From Rikenella microfusus (lineage in GTDB: Bacteria; Bacteroidota; Bacteroidia; Bacteroidales; VadinHA17): a stretch of 64,000 nucleotides of DNA. Where the stretch lies: NCBI GenBank assembly GCA_022736275.1, contig DZBJ01000011.1:1-64000 (forward strand). Reading direction: 5' to 3'. The position numbers were made by a program, and so were the translations under genes. The notes beneath the pieces were generated by a model, which worked only from the letters and a program-made list of their open reading frames with translations, did no database searches and had not been told where the DNA came from. This document shows positions 52,825 through 62,904 of this stretch, one piece after another. Within the stretch, counting starts at the first letter, position 1. Each line of letters opens with the position of its first letter.

Positions 52825-53619
52825 ATGAAGCAATACCTTGACCTGCTGAGCCATGTGATGGAGCATGGCGTTGAAAAGAGAGACCGTACCGGCACCGGAA
52901 CCGTCAGCACATTCGGCTACCAGATGCGCTTTGACCTGGCCGACCGTTTCCCGCTGATGACAACCAAGAAACTGCACCTTAAATCGATTATTCACGAACT
53001 GCTCTGGTTCCTCAGCGGAAGCACAAATATTAAATACCTTCAGGAAAACGGGGTCAGGATCTGGAACGAGTGGGCCGATGCCGAAGGTAACCTCGGTCCG
53101 GTATACGGATCCCAGTGGCGCTCATGGCCGGCGGCTGACGGCACAACCATTGACCAGATCATTGCGGTTGTCAGCTCCCTTAAGAGCAACCCCGACTCGC
53201 GCAGGCATCTGGTCTCAGCATGGAACGTGGGTGAGATAGAGAAGATGGCTCTTCCTCCCTGCCATATCCTCTTCCAGTTCTATGTTGCCCGGGGGAAAAT
53301 CTCATGCCAGCTCTACCAGCGCAGTGCCGACATCTTCCTGGGTGTGCCTTTCAACATAGCATCCTATGCTCTGCTGACCCTGATGATGGCGCAGGTGACA
53401 GGCTATGAGCCCGGAGAGTTCATCCACACTCTCGGAGATGCACACATATACCTTAATCATATTGACCAGGTGCGGCTGCAGCTCTCCCGCGAACCCCGCC
53501 CCCTGCCGGTGATGACACTAAACCCGGGGGTGAATGATATTCTTGCATTTAAGTTTGAGGATTTTACTCTGACCGGCTATAATCCTCATCCTGCTATAAA
53601 AGGAGAAATTTCTGTCTGA
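52825..53619 (+). CDS. thyA: Thymidylate synthase
   Basis: 264 residues, the same length as E. coli ThyA. The catalytic Cys is residue 146 in [10 protein letters not shown], with the dUMP-binding [20 protein letters not shown] and the C-terminal [10 protein letters not shown]. It methylates dUMP to dTMP using methylene-tetrahydrofolate and yields dihydrofolate, which the next gene product (FolA, 1-base gap) reduces. A small hairpin GGCAC-N9-GTGCC (52782-52800) lies 25 bases before the start; its role is unknown. Confidence 0.97.
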   Translation: MKQYLDLLSHVMEHGVEKRDRTGTGTVSTFGYQMRFDLADRFPLMTTKKLHLKSIIHELLWFLSGSTNIKYLQENGVRIWNEWADAEGNLGPVYGSQWRSWPAADGTTIDQIIAVVSSLKSNPDSRRHLVSAWNVGEIEKMALPPCHILFQFYVARGKISCQLYQRSADIFLGVPFNIASYALLTLMMAQVTGYEPGEFIHTLGDAHIYLNHIDQVRLQLSREPRPLPVMTLNPGVNDILAFKFEDFTLTGYNPHPAIKGEISV

Positions 53620-53620
53620 G

Positions 53621-54109
53621 ATGATCACCATAATTGTTGCCATTGACCGTAAAAATGGCATAGGATTCAGGAACGGACTCCTGGCACACCTGCCTGGTGA
53701 TCTGCAGCGGTTCAGGAAGATCACAATGGGACATTGCCTGATAATGGGAAAAAAGACATGGGAGTCACTGCCCGTCAGACCCCTGCCCGGGAGGAAGAAT
53801 ATCGTGCTTACTGACAATGAACTTGACTGCTTCGACTGTGCCGATACCGCCAGGTCGATTGAGGAGGCCATCAGCCTCTGTGAGCCCGGAAAAGAGATCT
53901 TCATCATCGGAGGGGGGGCAGTCTACAGGCAGTTTATGCCCCTCGCCGACAGGCTGATGGTGACACATATGCATGAGGAGTTCCCTGCTGATACCTTCTT
54001 CCCGGAGATAGATCCGGATGAATGGTACCCCTCCGAAATGAAGGCTTATCTGTCTGAAGATCAAGATACAATAAGCTTCACCTATACAACCTACCTTCGC
54101 CGGAAGTAA
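53621..54109 (+). CDS. folA: Dihydrofolate reductase
   Basis: 162 residues. Signatures are IIVAIDRKNGIGFRNGLLAHLPGDLQRFRKIT (substrate loop and acidic residue, seen here as Asp in PGDLQRF), MGKKTWESLP, IFIIGGGAVYRQFMPLADRLMVTHMH. It regenerates tetrahydrofolate for ThyA and is translationally coupled to it. Complete. Confidence 0.97.
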   Translation: MITIIVAIDRKNGIGFRNGLLAHLPGDLQRFRKITMGHCLIMGKKTWESLPVRPLPGRKNIVLTDNELDCFDCADTARSIEEAISLCEPGKEIFIIGGGAVYRQFMPLADRLMVTHMHEEFPADTFFPEIDPDEWYPSEMKAYLSEDQDTISFTYTTYLRRK

Positions 54110-54195
54110 CTTTTTTTTCATTTTGACGTTAAACCTTGAGTATTTTCTGGAGTCTCAGAGATACAGACAGACACAAAACACTAAAAAACACTATT

Positions 54196-55041
54196 ATGAA
54201 AGCAAAGTCACTAATCCTTATTTTGATTCTCACAGGTTTCGCAATGACCTCATGTCAGAAGTCGGAACCGCTTGAGACCTCAAGCCTTGAGGCAGCAGAT
54301 GATGCTGCCCTTTCAGAGGCACTGTTTGATGATGTATTTGCCTCACTGGAAATTGCAACGGGTCTGGCCGAAGCGGGATTGAAATCCGGCTCGGTATCAG
54401 ATACCTGTCCGCTTATTACCATCACTTCCTCAGGAGAGGACTTCTGGCCCCGCAACATTGTGATCGATTACGGGACCGGCTGCGAAGGAGTTTATGAAGT
54501 AGTGCGCAGCGGCAAGATAATAATTACCCTGTCAGCTCCCAGGCGCGAAGTGGGCTCGGTAAGAAGCGTTACCTTTCAGGACTATTATGTCAACGGGGCG
54601 AAGATAGAAGGGACCAAGACCGTGACCAACCTCGGCCCCAACAACAATCAGAATGTTGTTTTCGCCGTGGAGCTCACCGGGGGCAAGATCACTTTTCCTG
54701 ACCAGAAGACCATTACCCGTGAGTTCGAGCGTCAGCGTGAATACATTGAAGGCTATGCCACATGGACCCCCTGGGACGACAAATGTCTCATCTCGGGTGT
54801 TGCAGCAGGAATCAATCTCGACGGCCTGAGCTATACACACACCATCATCAATTCACTGGAATGGCATGCCGCCTGCAGGTTCCTTGTGCGCGGAACCATC
54901 GGGTTTGAGATCGAGGGGATAGAACCGTTCGAGCTTGATTACGGCGACGGCGAATGTGATGCCATTGGGGAACTGTCAAGGGGTGATGAAACGAAGGAGA
55001 TCACACTACGGTTCCGCCATCCGAAGTACATAGTACAGTAA
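54196..55041 (+). CDS. Uncharacterised lipoprotein
   Basis: 281 residues from the ATG at 54196, which places the signal (MKAKSLILILILTGFAMTSC, lipobox Cys 20) at the N-terminus; the frame extends to 54136. The mature part begins with an acidic helical stretch (SLEAADDAALSEALFDDVFASLE), then beta-rich segments such as NIVIDYGTGCEGVYEVVRSGKI and a C-terminal half with four further cysteines. It resembles hypothetical lipoproteins common in Bacteroidota; I can assign no function. A strong terminator follows. Confidence 0.8.
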   Translation: MKAKSLILILILTGFAMTSCQKSEPLETSSLEAADDAALSEALFDDVFASLEIATGLAEAGLKSGSVSDTCPLITITSSGEDFWPRNIVIDYGTGCEGVYEVVRSGKIIITLSAPRREVGSVRSVTFQDYYVNGAKIEGTKTVTNLGPNNNQNVVFAVELTGGKITFPDQKTITREFERQREYIEGYATWTPWDDKCLISGVAAGINLDGLSYTHTIINSLEWHAACRFLVRGTIGFEIEGIEPFELDYGDGECDAIGELSRGDETKEITLRFRHPKYIVQ

Positions 55042-55097
55042 GATGAATCAAATTCCTGAGAAGCGGCATTCAACTGCCCCTGATCGGTAGATACAGA

Positions 55098-55127
55098 AAT
55101 CCCGGCCTGATGCGCCGGGATTTTTTT
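55098..55127. terminator. Terminator between the lipoprotein gene and clpX
   Basis: AATCCCGGC (55098-55106), loop, GCCGGGATT (55114-55122), followed by T to 55127. It ends the plus-strand lipoprotein transcript. A shorter A run on the other side could also serve clpX, whose stop it abuts. Confidence 0.85.
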
Positions 55128-56340
55128 ATGATGCCTTGAGGATTTTCATGTCAACCCTCTCAAGCTTTCGGGAAGCGTAGTCGGGTGTCACAGTGAACTC
55201 TTTGGTGTCTCCTGATGGGAGCTCGAACATGGCATCCATCATGATGGCCTCGCAGATCGCACGGAGCCCCCTGGCACCAAGCCTGAACTCAACAGCCTTG
55301 TCAACAATGTAGTCAAGTGATTCCGGAGTGAAGGTCAGTTCGATGCCATCCATGGCAAACAGTTTTATATACTGTTTGGTGATTGCGTTCTTCGGGTCTG
55401 TGAGGATAGCCCTGAGTGCCTTCGCATCAAGCGGTGAGAGGTGAGTCAGCACCGGCAGGCGGCCTATTATCTCCGGGATGAGGCCGTAGGCTCGGAGATC
55501 CTGGGGAGCGATATACTTAAGGAGATCCTCCTTGTCATAATGATCGCGCGAACGACTGGCTGTATATCCTACAACGGTTGTATTCAGCCTGTGTGCAATT
55601 TTCTTTTCTATGCCTTCGAACGCTCCGCCGCATATGAACAGTATGTTCTTTGTATCAACGGGGATCATCTTCTGTTCAGGGTGTTTCCTCCCGCCCTGGG
55701 GTGGGACGTTTACTATGGCACCCTCAAGCAGTTTAAGAAGGCCCTGCTGTACACCCTCACCCGATACATCACGGGTGATGGAGGGGTTATCACCCTTGCG
55801 GGCTATCTTGTCGAGCTCGTCAATAAACACAATACCCTTCTCTGCTGCCTTGACATCATAATCGGCGTTCTGCAACAGACGTGTCAGCAGGCTTTCTATA
55901 TCCTCACCCACGTAGCCAGCCTCGGTAAGCACCGTGGCATCTACGATGGTGAAGGGCACATTGAGCATGCGGGCAATGGTGCGGGCAAGAAGGGTCTTAC
56001 CCGTGCCTGTCTCACCTACCAGGACGATATTTGATTTTTCTATCTCAACATCATCACTGTCAGCTCTCTGCATCAACCTCTTATAGTGATTGTATACAGC
56101 TACCGACAGTATCTTCTTGGCTTTGTCCTGTCCTATAACGTACTGATCAAGGAAACTCTTTATCTCTGCCGGCTTGCGTAGCTTGATGCTGTCAAGGTTA
56201 AAACTCGATTTGCTGCCCAGCTCCTCCGACATTATGTTGTGAGCCTGTTCAATGCAGTGGTCGCATATATGACCTTCAAGACCCGCTATGAGCAGGTTTG
56301 CCTCTTTCTTTGTGCGTCCGCAGAATGAGCACTTATCCAT
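55126..56340 (-). CDS. clpX: ATP-dependent Clp protease ATP-binding subunit ClpX
   Basis: 404 residues. The N-terminal C4 zinc-binding domain has [15 protein letters not shown] and HICDHC; the AAA+ domain has Walker [13 protein letters not shown], pore loop GYVGEDIE, Walker [11 protein letters not shown] and the IGF-loop region. It unfolds tagged proteins and feeds ClpP, encoded directly upstream (9-base gap). Confidence 0.97.
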   Translation of the reverse strand: MDKCSFCGRTKKEANLLIAGLEGHICDHCIEQAHNIMSEELGSKSSFNLDSIKLRKPAEIKSFLDQYVIGQDKAKKILSVAVYNHYKRLMQRADSDDVEIEKSNIVLVGETGTGKTLLARTIARMLNVPFTIVDATVLTEAGYVGEDIESLLTRLLQNADYDVKAAEKGIVFIDELDKIARKGDNPSITRDVSGEGVQQGLLKLLEGAIVNVPPQGGRKHPEQKMIPVDTKNILFICGGAFEGIEKKIAHRLNTTVVGYTASRSRDHYDKEDLLKYIAPQDLRAYGLIPEIIGRLPVLTHLSPLDAKALRAILTDPKNAITKQYIKLFAMDGIELTFTPESLDYIVDKAVEFRLGARGLRAICEAIMMDAMFELPSGDTKEFTVTPDYASRKLERVDMKILKAS

Positions 56341-56349
56341 CAGTGCCGT

Positions 56350-57027
56350 CTATTTCTTTGTTCTTGTGAGGACCTCGTCAATCATGCCGTACTCCTTTGC
56401 TTCGGCAGAGGTCATCCAGTGGTCGCGGTCAGCATCCTTCTCAACCTTTTCCACCGGCTGGCCGGAATGCAATGCTATGACCTCGTAAAGCTCCTTCTTG
56501 ATTTTCAGTATCTCTTTGACAACTATCTCAATGTCAGAGGCCTGTCCCTCTGCACCTCCCATCGGCTGGTGAATCATGATGCGCGAATGCTTCAGTGCTG
56601 ACCTCTTGCCTTTGGTGCCGGCAGTAAGCAGTATGGCGCCCATGGAGGCGGCCATACCTGTGCAGATGGTTGCCACATCAGCCGAGATGTACTGTATGGT
56701 GTCATAAATGCCCATCCCTGCATGAACAGCACCGCCGGGTGTGTTGAGGTAGATCTGTATGTCCTTGCCCGGATCTGCCGAATCAAGATAAAGCAGCTGG
56801 GCCTGAATGATATTTGCAACATAGTCATCTATCGGTAGGCCCAGAAAGATGATACGATCCATCATCAGACGCGAAAAGACGTCCATTGACGCCACATTCA
56901 GCTGGCGTTCCTCGATGATGGTGGGAGAGATATAACCGTTGCTTGCCGAGATGTACCGGTGCATGGTAAGACTGCTGATACCGAAACGGTCGGCAGCATA
57001 TTTTTTGAAATCATTGCTGTCTGACAT
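56350..57027 (-). CDS. clpP: ATP-dependent Clp protease proteolytic subunit ClpP
   Basis: 225 residues. The catalytic Ser is residue 128 ([11 protein letters not shown]) and the His residue 153 (MIHQPMGG), spaced by 25 as in E. coli; the Asp lies in the DADRDHWM region. An N-terminal extension of about 30 residues precedes the mature enzyme and is probably processed. Middle gene of tig-clpP-clpX. Confidence 0.97.
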   Translation of the reverse strand: MSDSNDFKKYAADRFGISSLTMHRYISASNGYISPTIIEERQLNVASMDVFSRLMMDRIIFLGLPIDDYVANIIQAQLLYLDSADPGKDIQIYLNTPGGAVHAGMGIYDTIQYISADVATICTGMAASMGAILLTAGTKGKRSALKHSRIMIHQPMGGAEGQASDIEIVVKEILKIKKELYEVIALHSGQPVEKVEKDADRDHWMTSAEAKEYGMIDEVLTRTKK

Positions 57028-57080
57028 GACTCTCTTTATTGGTTGAATGCCAAATATACGAAATTATCGCCTTTAAGGTT

Positions 57081-58412
57081 TCACTTCTTCTCAAAGAGCT
57101 TGTTGAACTCCTCTGCCGAAACCTTCCTGTCATCGACCTTCACGACGTCGATAACAATATCAAGAACCCTTGTGTCGAGCACCTTTTCGGCAATGCGGCG
57201 GGCCTCATCCTCCTTCTTCAGCATATCAGTGGCGAATGATGTGATCTGCTCGTCGGTGGCATAGTAGAGGCCGTACTGCGTGAACTGTGCCCTGGTGAAT
57301 TCCTTTGCTTCGGCCAGTATCTCCTCATCGGTGATCTTCAGTTCATTGTCCTTAGCGGCCCTGTTCTTGATAAGCTGCCAGCGAAGGTCATTGCGGAAAT
57401 GATCCCAGTCCTTCTCGATATCTTCAGCAGTGGTTTTCTCATTGACTCTCAGGAGCCACCTCTTAAGGAACTCCTCGGGGAGATCGAATGACACTTTCTG
57501 CAGAAGCATGTCACGCGCATCAGTCCTCAGCTTGTATTCTGTCTCGCGGCTGAAATACTGCCTGATCTCGTCGGTTACCTTTGCCTCGAACTCACCGGCC
57601 GAGGTGACTGTTCCTTCGCCATAGACCTTATCCCAAAGCGCCTGGTCATTCTCTGCCGGCATGAAGCGCGTAACCTCTCTTACTGTTATTGTAAAGGGTC
57701 CGTTGATTTCCGTAACCATCTCCTTCGGCTTCCTGAGAAGCCCTGCTATCTCATAGTCGTTCGGGAAGGCGGTGCGGATGTCGAATGTGACGGTGTCGCC
57801 TTCAGCCCTGCCGATGAATCCCTTTTTAAGTTCTTCGTCCTTCACCATGTCAACTGAGAGCGAAGCATCTGCATTTGTTATGCTGCCGTCGGCTGACTCT
57901 ATTGAGCCCTTGAGCACGTCCTTCTCTTCAGACCTGTCGATTTTAACGAACTCGCCGTTTCTGCGGGCATAGTTGTCGACATAATCGGCAATCATCTTCG
58001 CATCAGGTTCAATGAGGTAACGGGTGAGCTTCTGCTTTTTCGAGAGACTGATCTCGAACTCAGGGGCAAGACCCAGTTCGAATGTGAAGCTGAACTCCTC
58101 GGATTTCTCAGGGTCGAAAGAGTGCTCGTCGTGCTTTGGGATGGGATCGCCAAGAATGTCTAGCTTTTCGTTTTTGATGAAATCGGAGAGGCTCTCTGAC
58201 ACTACCCTGTTAATCTCATCCACAAGGAGGGTGGTGCCGTACATCTTCTTAATCATCTGGAAAGGGACGTGGCCCGGACGGAACCCCCTGACTGTGGCGG
58301 TCCTCCTGTATTCCCTGAGCTTCTTTTCAACTTTCTCTTCGTAATCGGTCTTAACGATATTGATCCTGACGGTTGCATTCAGCGCGTCAATGTTCTCTCT
58401 GGTGACATTCAT
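57081..58412 (-). CDS. tig: Trigger factor (ribosome-associated chaperone)
   Basis: 443 residues. The N-terminal ribosome-binding domain carries a diverged signature, GFRPGHVPFQMIKKMYG (E. coli GFRxGKVP); the PPIase-like middle domain (about 150-245) and the helical C-terminal arms (about 260-430) follow. The PPIase domain is weakly conserved, as usual in Bacteroidota. It guides folding of nascent chains and is cotranscribed with clpP and clpX. tRNA-Leu lies 124 bases upstream on the same strand. Confidence 0.92.
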   Translation of the reverse strand: MNVTRENIDALNATVRINIVKTDYEEKVEKKLREYRRTATVRGFRPGHVPFQMIKKMYGTTLLVDEINRVVSESLSDFIKNEKLDILGDPIPKHDEHSFDPEKSEEFSFTFELGLAPEFEISLSKKQKLTRYLIEPDAKMIADYVDNYARRNGEFVKIDRSEEKDVLKGSIESADGSITNADASLSVDMVKDEELKKGFIGRAEGDTVTFDIRTAFPNDYEIAGLLRKPKEMVTEINGPFTITVREVTRFMPAENDQALWDKVYGEGTVTSAGEFEAKVTDEIRQYFSRETEYKLRTDARDMLLQKVSFDLPEEFLKRWLLRVNEKTTAEDIEKDWDHFRNDLRWQLIKNRAAKDNELKITDEEILAEAKEFTRAQFTQYGLYYATDEQITSFATDMLKKEDEARRIAEKVLDTRVLDIVIDVVKVDDRKVSAEEFNKLFEKK

Positions 58413-58535
58413 CCTGTAAAAATTTACTATCTGGTTAAAAAACCGCTTTAACCTGCACCTGCATTGCTCTTCCTGATCACCTTCTTCGGAGGGTAAGGCT
58501 GAGCTGGCCGGCTGTCAGAGCGGTTCTGATGTTTA

Positions 58536-58618
58536 GTGCGGATGAAGGGACTCGAACCCCCACGCCCTGAGGCACAAGATCCTAAGTCTTGCTCGGCTAC
58601 CAATTACGACACATCCGC
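58536..58618 (-). tRNA. tRNA-Leu (anticodon UAG)
   Basis: 83 bases. The acceptor stem GCGGATG pairs with CATCCGC plus discriminator A. The anticodon arm is CAAGA-CTTAGGA-TCTTG, giving anticodon TAG with G37, as expected for CUN leucine tRNAs. A long variable arm and the T-loop GTTCGAGTC confirm a class II tRNA. CCA is not encoded. Confidence 0.95.
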
Positions 58619-58629
58619 AAAATGTGGCG

Positions 58630-58659
58630 CAAAATTAGCAAATATTACGAAGTTACAAA
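58630..58659 (-). promoter_or_regulatory. Consensus promoter of tRNA-Leu
   Basis: Minus strand TTTG (58659-58656), 18 bases, TAATTTTG (58637-58630). Transcription would start a few bases before the mature tRNA and may continue into tig. Confidence 0.7.
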
Positions 58660-58674
58660 AGCCTCTGGCTGAAA

Positions 58675-59409
58675 TTACCTCCTGAGTTCGAAGTTCTTAC
58701 CGAGGTAGACGTTTCTTACCTGCTCATCGTCAGCTAGCTGTGATGATGTGCCCTGTTTGAGTATTTTACCCTCGAAGAGCAGGTAGGCACGGTCAGTGAT
58801 GGAGAGGGTTTCGTGGACGTTATGGTCGGTGATCAGGATGCCTATATTCTTGTCTTTCAGGTGAGAGACAATCATCTGAATGTCTTCCACGGCTATGGGA
58901 TCGACGCCGGCGAAGGGCTCGTCAAGGAGGATGAATTTAGGATTCAGCGCCAGTGCACGGGCTATCTCCGTGCGGCGTCGCTCGCCCCCCGAGAGCTGAT
59001 TCCCAAGGCTCTTGCGTATGCGTGTGAGACCGAACTCCTCCAGGAGCAGTTCCTGGCGCTCCTTTCTCTCCTCTTTTTTCATGTCTGAGAGCTCCATGAC
59101 AGCCATGAGGTTATCTTCCACACTCAACTTGCGGAATACGGAGGCTTCCTGGGCGAGGTACCCTATACCCATCCGTGAGCGGCGGTACATAGGATAGCCG
59201 GTGATCTCCGTGTCGTCAAGCCATATCCGGCCTCCGTTCGGCCTTATCAGTCCAACCATCATATAGAATGTGGTAGTCTTGCCTGCACCGTTGGGTCCCA
59301 GTAACCCGACGATCTCACCCTGCTCCACCTCAACGGAGACCTCATTGACGACTGTCCGGGTCTTGTAGCGCTTGACGAGGTCTGTGGTATGGAGTTTCAT
59401 TTTGTTCAT
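58675..59409 (-). CDS. lptB: LPS export ABC transporter ATPase
   Basis: 244 residues. Walker A is [16 protein letters not shown] (about 38-53), the signature [19 protein letters not shown] and Walker [17 protein letters not shown], with the switch His in [10 protein letters not shown]. The GERRR form of the signature region is characteristic of LptB, which powers LPS extraction by LptFGC. It follows tatC by 14 bases; the pair is common in Bacteroidota. Confidence 0.95.
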   Translation of the reverse strand: MNKMKLHTTDLVKRYKTRTVVNEVSVEVEQGEIVGLLGPNGAGKTTTFYMMVGLIRPNGGRIWLDDTEITGYPMYRRSRMGIGYLAQEASVFRKLSVEDNLMAVMELSDMKKEERKERQELLLEEFGLTRIRKSLGNQLSGGERRRTEIARALALNPKFILLDEPFAGVDPIAVEDIQMIVSHLKDKNIGILITDHNVHETLSITDRAYLLFEGKILKQGTSSQLADDEQVRNVYLGKNFELRR

Positions 59410-59423
59410 TGTGGCTCAACTTT

Positions 59424-60278
59424 CTACGCTTCAGATGCTGCTTCGGCCGCCGCATCTTTCTCGGCACGTAATCTGACAACCCTTGATGCAATAAAGATAC
59501 TCACTTCGTACAAGAGGAGCAATGGTATTGATACCAGTATCAGGCTGAAAACGTCGGGAGGGGTGATAACAGCCGCCACAATGAGGACGATCACTATGGC
59601 GTGCTTGCGGTACTTGCGCATGAACTCCGGGGTGACGACCCCTATGCGGGCAAGAAAGTAAACAACTATAGGCAGCTCGAAGGTTATGCCTGCCGACAGG
59701 GCCACGGAGGTGACCGAGCCAATATAGGATGTGATGTTTATCTGGTTATTGACCAGGTCACTTACCCGGTAGGAGCCCAGGAAGTTGATTGACAGCGGTG
59801 TTATTACAAAGTATCCGAAAAGAATTCCCATAACGAACAGCAGTGAAGCCATTGTGACGGCTCCGCGGGCATACTTCCTCTCTTTTTCGTAGAGGGCAGG
59901 GCGGAAGAACGACCAGAACTCCCAGAAGACATAAGGAAAGGCCATGATCAGTCCAGCCACGAGAGATATATTTATATGTGTGGTAAACTGTCCCGACATC
60001 TTGATGCTGATGAGCTCAATCGGATCCTGGTTGATGCAGAGCACGGGTGCGTTCACTGCATCCGCCAGGCGGCAGAGGAGCCTGTTTGTGACAAAATCAG
60101 GATTGTTGGGAGCCAGGATGACGTTATCAAAAATGAAATTCTTGAACATGAATGCCAGGATGGCACCTGCCACAACGGCAATAAGGGCCCTGATAATATG
60201 CCATCTCAGCTCCTCGAGGTGCTGGAGAAAACTCATCTCACCCTCTGCATCCTTTTTTTTTCTGCTCCTGAGCGCCAT
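59424..60278 (-). CDS. tatC: Twin-arginine translocase subunit TatC
   Basis: 284 residues from the ATG at 60278. The TTG at 60305 overlaps a -7-like CATCTTTG, and an ATG at 60239 (MSFLQHLEELRW) is an alternative. Six helices; the family signature EMSFLQHLEELRWHIIRAL at the N-terminus and FRPALYEKERKYARGAVTM are present. The periplasmic loop between the first two helices is enlarged and has two Cys (LLCRLADAVNAPVLCINQ), as in other Bacteroidota TatC. It recognises RR signal peptides. Confidence 0.93.
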   Translation of the reverse strand: MALRSRKKKDAEGEMSFLQHLEELRWHIIRALIAVVAGAILAFMFKNFIFDNVILAPNNPDFVTNRLLCRLADAVNAPVLCINQDPIELISIKMSGQFTTHINISLVAGLIMAFPYVFWEFWSFFRPALYEKERKYARGAVTMASLLFVMGILFGYFVITPLSINFLGSYRVSDLVNNQINITSYIGSVTSVALSAGITFELPIVVYFLARIGVVTPEFMRKYRKHAIVIVLIVAAVITPPDVFSLILVSIPLLLLYEVSIFIASRVVRLRAEKDAAAEAASEA

Positions 60279-60386
60279 TGACTGCGTCTGACTACAAGCA
60301 TGCAAAGATGCTAATTCTTATGGTTTGAAACAATACCTCCCGAGGCAGAGGGCGTATGATGACATTTGTCTTATTATGATAAAAGA

Positions 60387-60418
60387 TTTGACAAGTAATT
60401 AAATTTAAGTTAAATTTG
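60387..60418 (+). promoter_or_regulatory. Consensus promoter of recQ
   Basis: TTTG (60387-60390), 20 bases, TAAATTTG (60411-60418), both boxes perfect. It implies a leader of about 70 bases. The rest of the 216-base gap to tatC shows nothing else. Confidence 0.7.
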
Positions 60419-60493
60419 ATTGAAGGGTTTAAAGACTATGCACAAAATTCATAACTTGTTGTTACTATTACTTTCCGGTTTAATACCAGGGGA

Positions 60494-62686
60494 ATGAGGG
60501 GAAATTCTGTCTATACTGATGCTTCCATACATGATTATCTGAAGCGTTACTTTGGTTTTGATAATTTCAAGGGTAACCAGCAGGGTATTATCAGGAGTGT
60601 GCTCAACGGTAATGACACATTTGTGCTTATGCCCACCGGTGGCGGCAAGTCGCTCTGCTACCAGCTGCCCGCAGTGATGATGGAAGGAACCGCAGTGGTC
60701 ATCTCGCCGCTTATTGCCCTGATGAAGAACCAGGTTGACGCGATGCGCAACTTCAATACAACCGATGATGTGGCGCACTTCCTCAACTCATCACTTACCA
60801 AGACGGCCATTGCCAAGGTGAGGCAGGATGTGATGCAGGGTAACACCAAGCTTCTCTACGTGGCCCCGGAGTCACTGACAAAGGATGAGAACATCGAGTT
60901 CCTCAAAAGCATCAAGGTCTCATTCTATGCTGTTGATGAGGCTCACTGCATCTCCGAGTGGGGGCACGACTTCAGGCCGGAGTACCGCAGGATAAGGCCT
61001 ATTATCGACACGATAGGGCGTGCACCTATCATCGCACTCACAGCCACTGCCACACCAAAGGTTCAGCATGATATCCTCAAAAACCTGGGGATCAGTGACT
61101 CTAATGCGTTCAAGTCATCTTTCAACAGGCCCAATCTCTATTATGAGGTCAAGGCAAAGCAGGATGCCACCAGGGAAATAATCAAGTATATAAGGAACAA
61201 TCTCGGCAAATCAGGTATCATCTATTGCCTCAGCCGCAAGAAGGTGGAGGAGCTTGCGGAGACTCTCAAGGTCAATGATATCAAGGCACTGGCATATCAT
61301 GCCGGCATGGATTCCGCGACGCGTACCCAGAACCAGGATAAGTTCCTGATGGAGGATGTTGACGTCATTGTGGCTACCATTGCCTTCGGCATGGGCATCG
61401 ACAAGCCTGACGTGAGATATGTCATTCATTATGACATGCCCAAGAGCCTTGAGGGTTACTACCAGGAGACAGGCCGCGCCGGTCGCGACGGCGGGGAGGG
61501 GAGATGCATCGCCTATTACAGCTATGATGACATCGTCAAGCTCGAGAAGTTCATGCAGGGCAAGCCTATAGCCGAGCAGGAGATAGGCAAGCAGCTGCTG
61601 CTTGAGACGGTCTCCTATGCCGAGTCATCTACCTGCCGGCGCCGGATACTGCTGCATTACTTCGGCGAAGAGTACGGGCAGGAGAACTGCGAGGCATGTG
61701 ACAACTGTCTCCATCCCAAGACCCAGTTCGAAGGTCAGGATTATGTCGTGAGCATGCTTGAGACCGTGCTGGCGGTGAAGGAGAAGCACAAGGCGGACCA
61801 TATAGCCAAGATTCTCGCGGGCACCATGAACTCCGCCATAAAGTCGTACAAACACCATAAGCTTGAGACCTTCGGCCTGGATGAGGAGAAAGACGAACGA
61901 TTCTGGAACATGGTCATCAGGCAGGCGCTGATCAACAAGCTGCTTAACAAGGATATAGAGAACTATGGCCTCCTGGGGCTGACTCCAAAGGGGCACCAGT
62001 TCCTTGAGAATCCCCAGAGTTTCATGCTTAATGAGGATCATGATTATACCGAGACTGATGATGAAGAGGCCTCCTTCGGTGCGCGTACTGCGGCAGCCGA
62101 TGAGGAGTTGCTCAGTATCCTGAAGGACCTCAGGAAGAAGATATCGAAGCAGGCAGGTCAGCCTCCCTACAACATCTTCCAGGATCCCTCGCTGGAGGAG
62201 ATGGCGATACAGTATCCCGTCACCCTCGAGGAGCTTCAGAACATCACTGGTATTGGTGCCGGCAAGGCACAGAGATACGGCAGGGAGGTTGTGGAGGTGA
62301 TAGCCAGTTATGTGGCTGAAAAGGAGATCATCAGGCCGCAGGACATGGTTGTCAGGTCAGTGGTCAACAAATCGGGACTGAAGGTATACATCATTCAGAG
62401 CATAGACCGCAAGATGCCCTTTGAGGACATTGCCAATGCCAAGGGACTTGAATACGAGGATCTCCTCTCCGAGATTGAAGCCATAGTGAGTTCGGGTACC
62501 AAGCTGAGCATCGACTACTATGTCAATGCTGTCATTGATGACGATCGTCAGCAGGACATCTACTCCTATTTCATGGAGGAGGCTGAGAGCGGATCTCTGG
62601 AGGAGGCCATCCGTGAGCTTGCCGGCGAGTTCGAGGAGGAGGAGATCAGGCTGGTACGGATCAAGGTGCTGTCGGAGGGGAATTAA
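60494..62686 (+). CDS. recQ: ATP-dependent DNA helicase RecQ
   Basis: 730 residues, longer than E. coli RecQ (about 610). The helicase core has GNQQGIIRSVLNG, Walker A MPTGGGKSLCYQLPA, DEAHCISEWGHDFRPEY and TGRAGRDGGEGRC; a zinc site (CRRRILLHYFG, CEACDNC) and winged-helix RQC domain follow, then HRDC (about 525-610). A C-terminal extension of about 110 residues with a helix-turn-helix-like segment (PFEDIANAKGLEYEDLLSEIEAIV) ends the chain. It resolves recombination and replication intermediates, together with RuvC in repair. Confidence 0.95.
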   Translation: MRGNSVYTDASIHDYLKRYFGFDNFKGNQQGIIRSVLNGNDTFVLMPTGGGKSLCYQLPAVMMEGTAVVISPLIALMKNQVDAMRNFNTTDDVAHFLNSSLTKTAIAKVRQDVMQGNTKLLYVAPESLTKDENIEFLKSIKVSFYAVDEAHCISEWGHDFRPEYRRIRPIIDTIGRAPIIALTATATPKVQHDILKNLGISDSNAFKSSFNRPNLYYEVKAKQDATREIIKYIRNNLGKSGIIYCLSRKKVEELAETLKVNDIKALAYHAGMDSATRTQNQDKFLMEDVDVIVATIAFGMGIDKPDVRYVIHYDMPKSLEGYYQETGRAGRDGGEGRCIAYYSYDDIVKLEKFMQGKPIAEQEIGKQLLLETVSYAESSTCRRRILLHYFGEEYGQENCEACDNCLHPKTQFEGQDYVVSMLETVLAVKEKHKADHIAKILAGTMNSAIKSYKHHKLETFGLDEEKDERFWNMVIRQALINKLLNKDIENYGLLGLTPKGHQFLENPQSFMLNEDHDYTETDDEEASFGARTAAADEELLSILKDLRKKISKQAGQPPYNIFQDPSLEEMAIQYPVTLEELQNITGIGAGKAQRYGREVVEVIASYVAEKEIIRPQDMVVRSVVNKSGLKVYIIQSIDRKMPFEDIANAKGLEYEDLLSEIEAIVSSGTKLSIDYYVNAVIDDDRQQDIYSYFMEEAESGSLEEAIRELAGEFEEEEIRLVRIKVLSEGN

Positions 62687-62772
62687 CTCAGGCAGTAGAG
62701 GGGCGAGCGATTAGGAATGACCCGGTGGGTCATTACCGCGAGCAGCCAGACTGCAGGGGAGGCAGTAATGGA

Positions 62773-62900
62773 ATTTTCGATTTCAGATTTTCGACTGTGT
62801 CCGCCCACTGGCGGATTGTCGATTTAGTCAGAAATCGCAAATCGTCAATCCTTATGACTTTACAGACCTTTGGAATTTATACTTTACGGACTTTTAACTT
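62773..62900. repeat. Intergenic palindrome and short tandem repeats
   Basis: ATTTTCGA occurs twice (62773-62780, 62787-62794). A nested palindrome follows: TCGAC, then TCCGCC-CACT-GGCGGA (62800-62815), then GTCGA (62818-62822). Further on, ACTTTAC(A/G)GAC(C/T)TTT occurs at 62857-62871 and 62881-62895 (period 24). The arrangement looks like a small dispersed repeat element left between recQ and the glycosyltransferase gene; only one copy is in the window. Confidence 0.5.
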
Positions 62901-62904
62901 TGCG

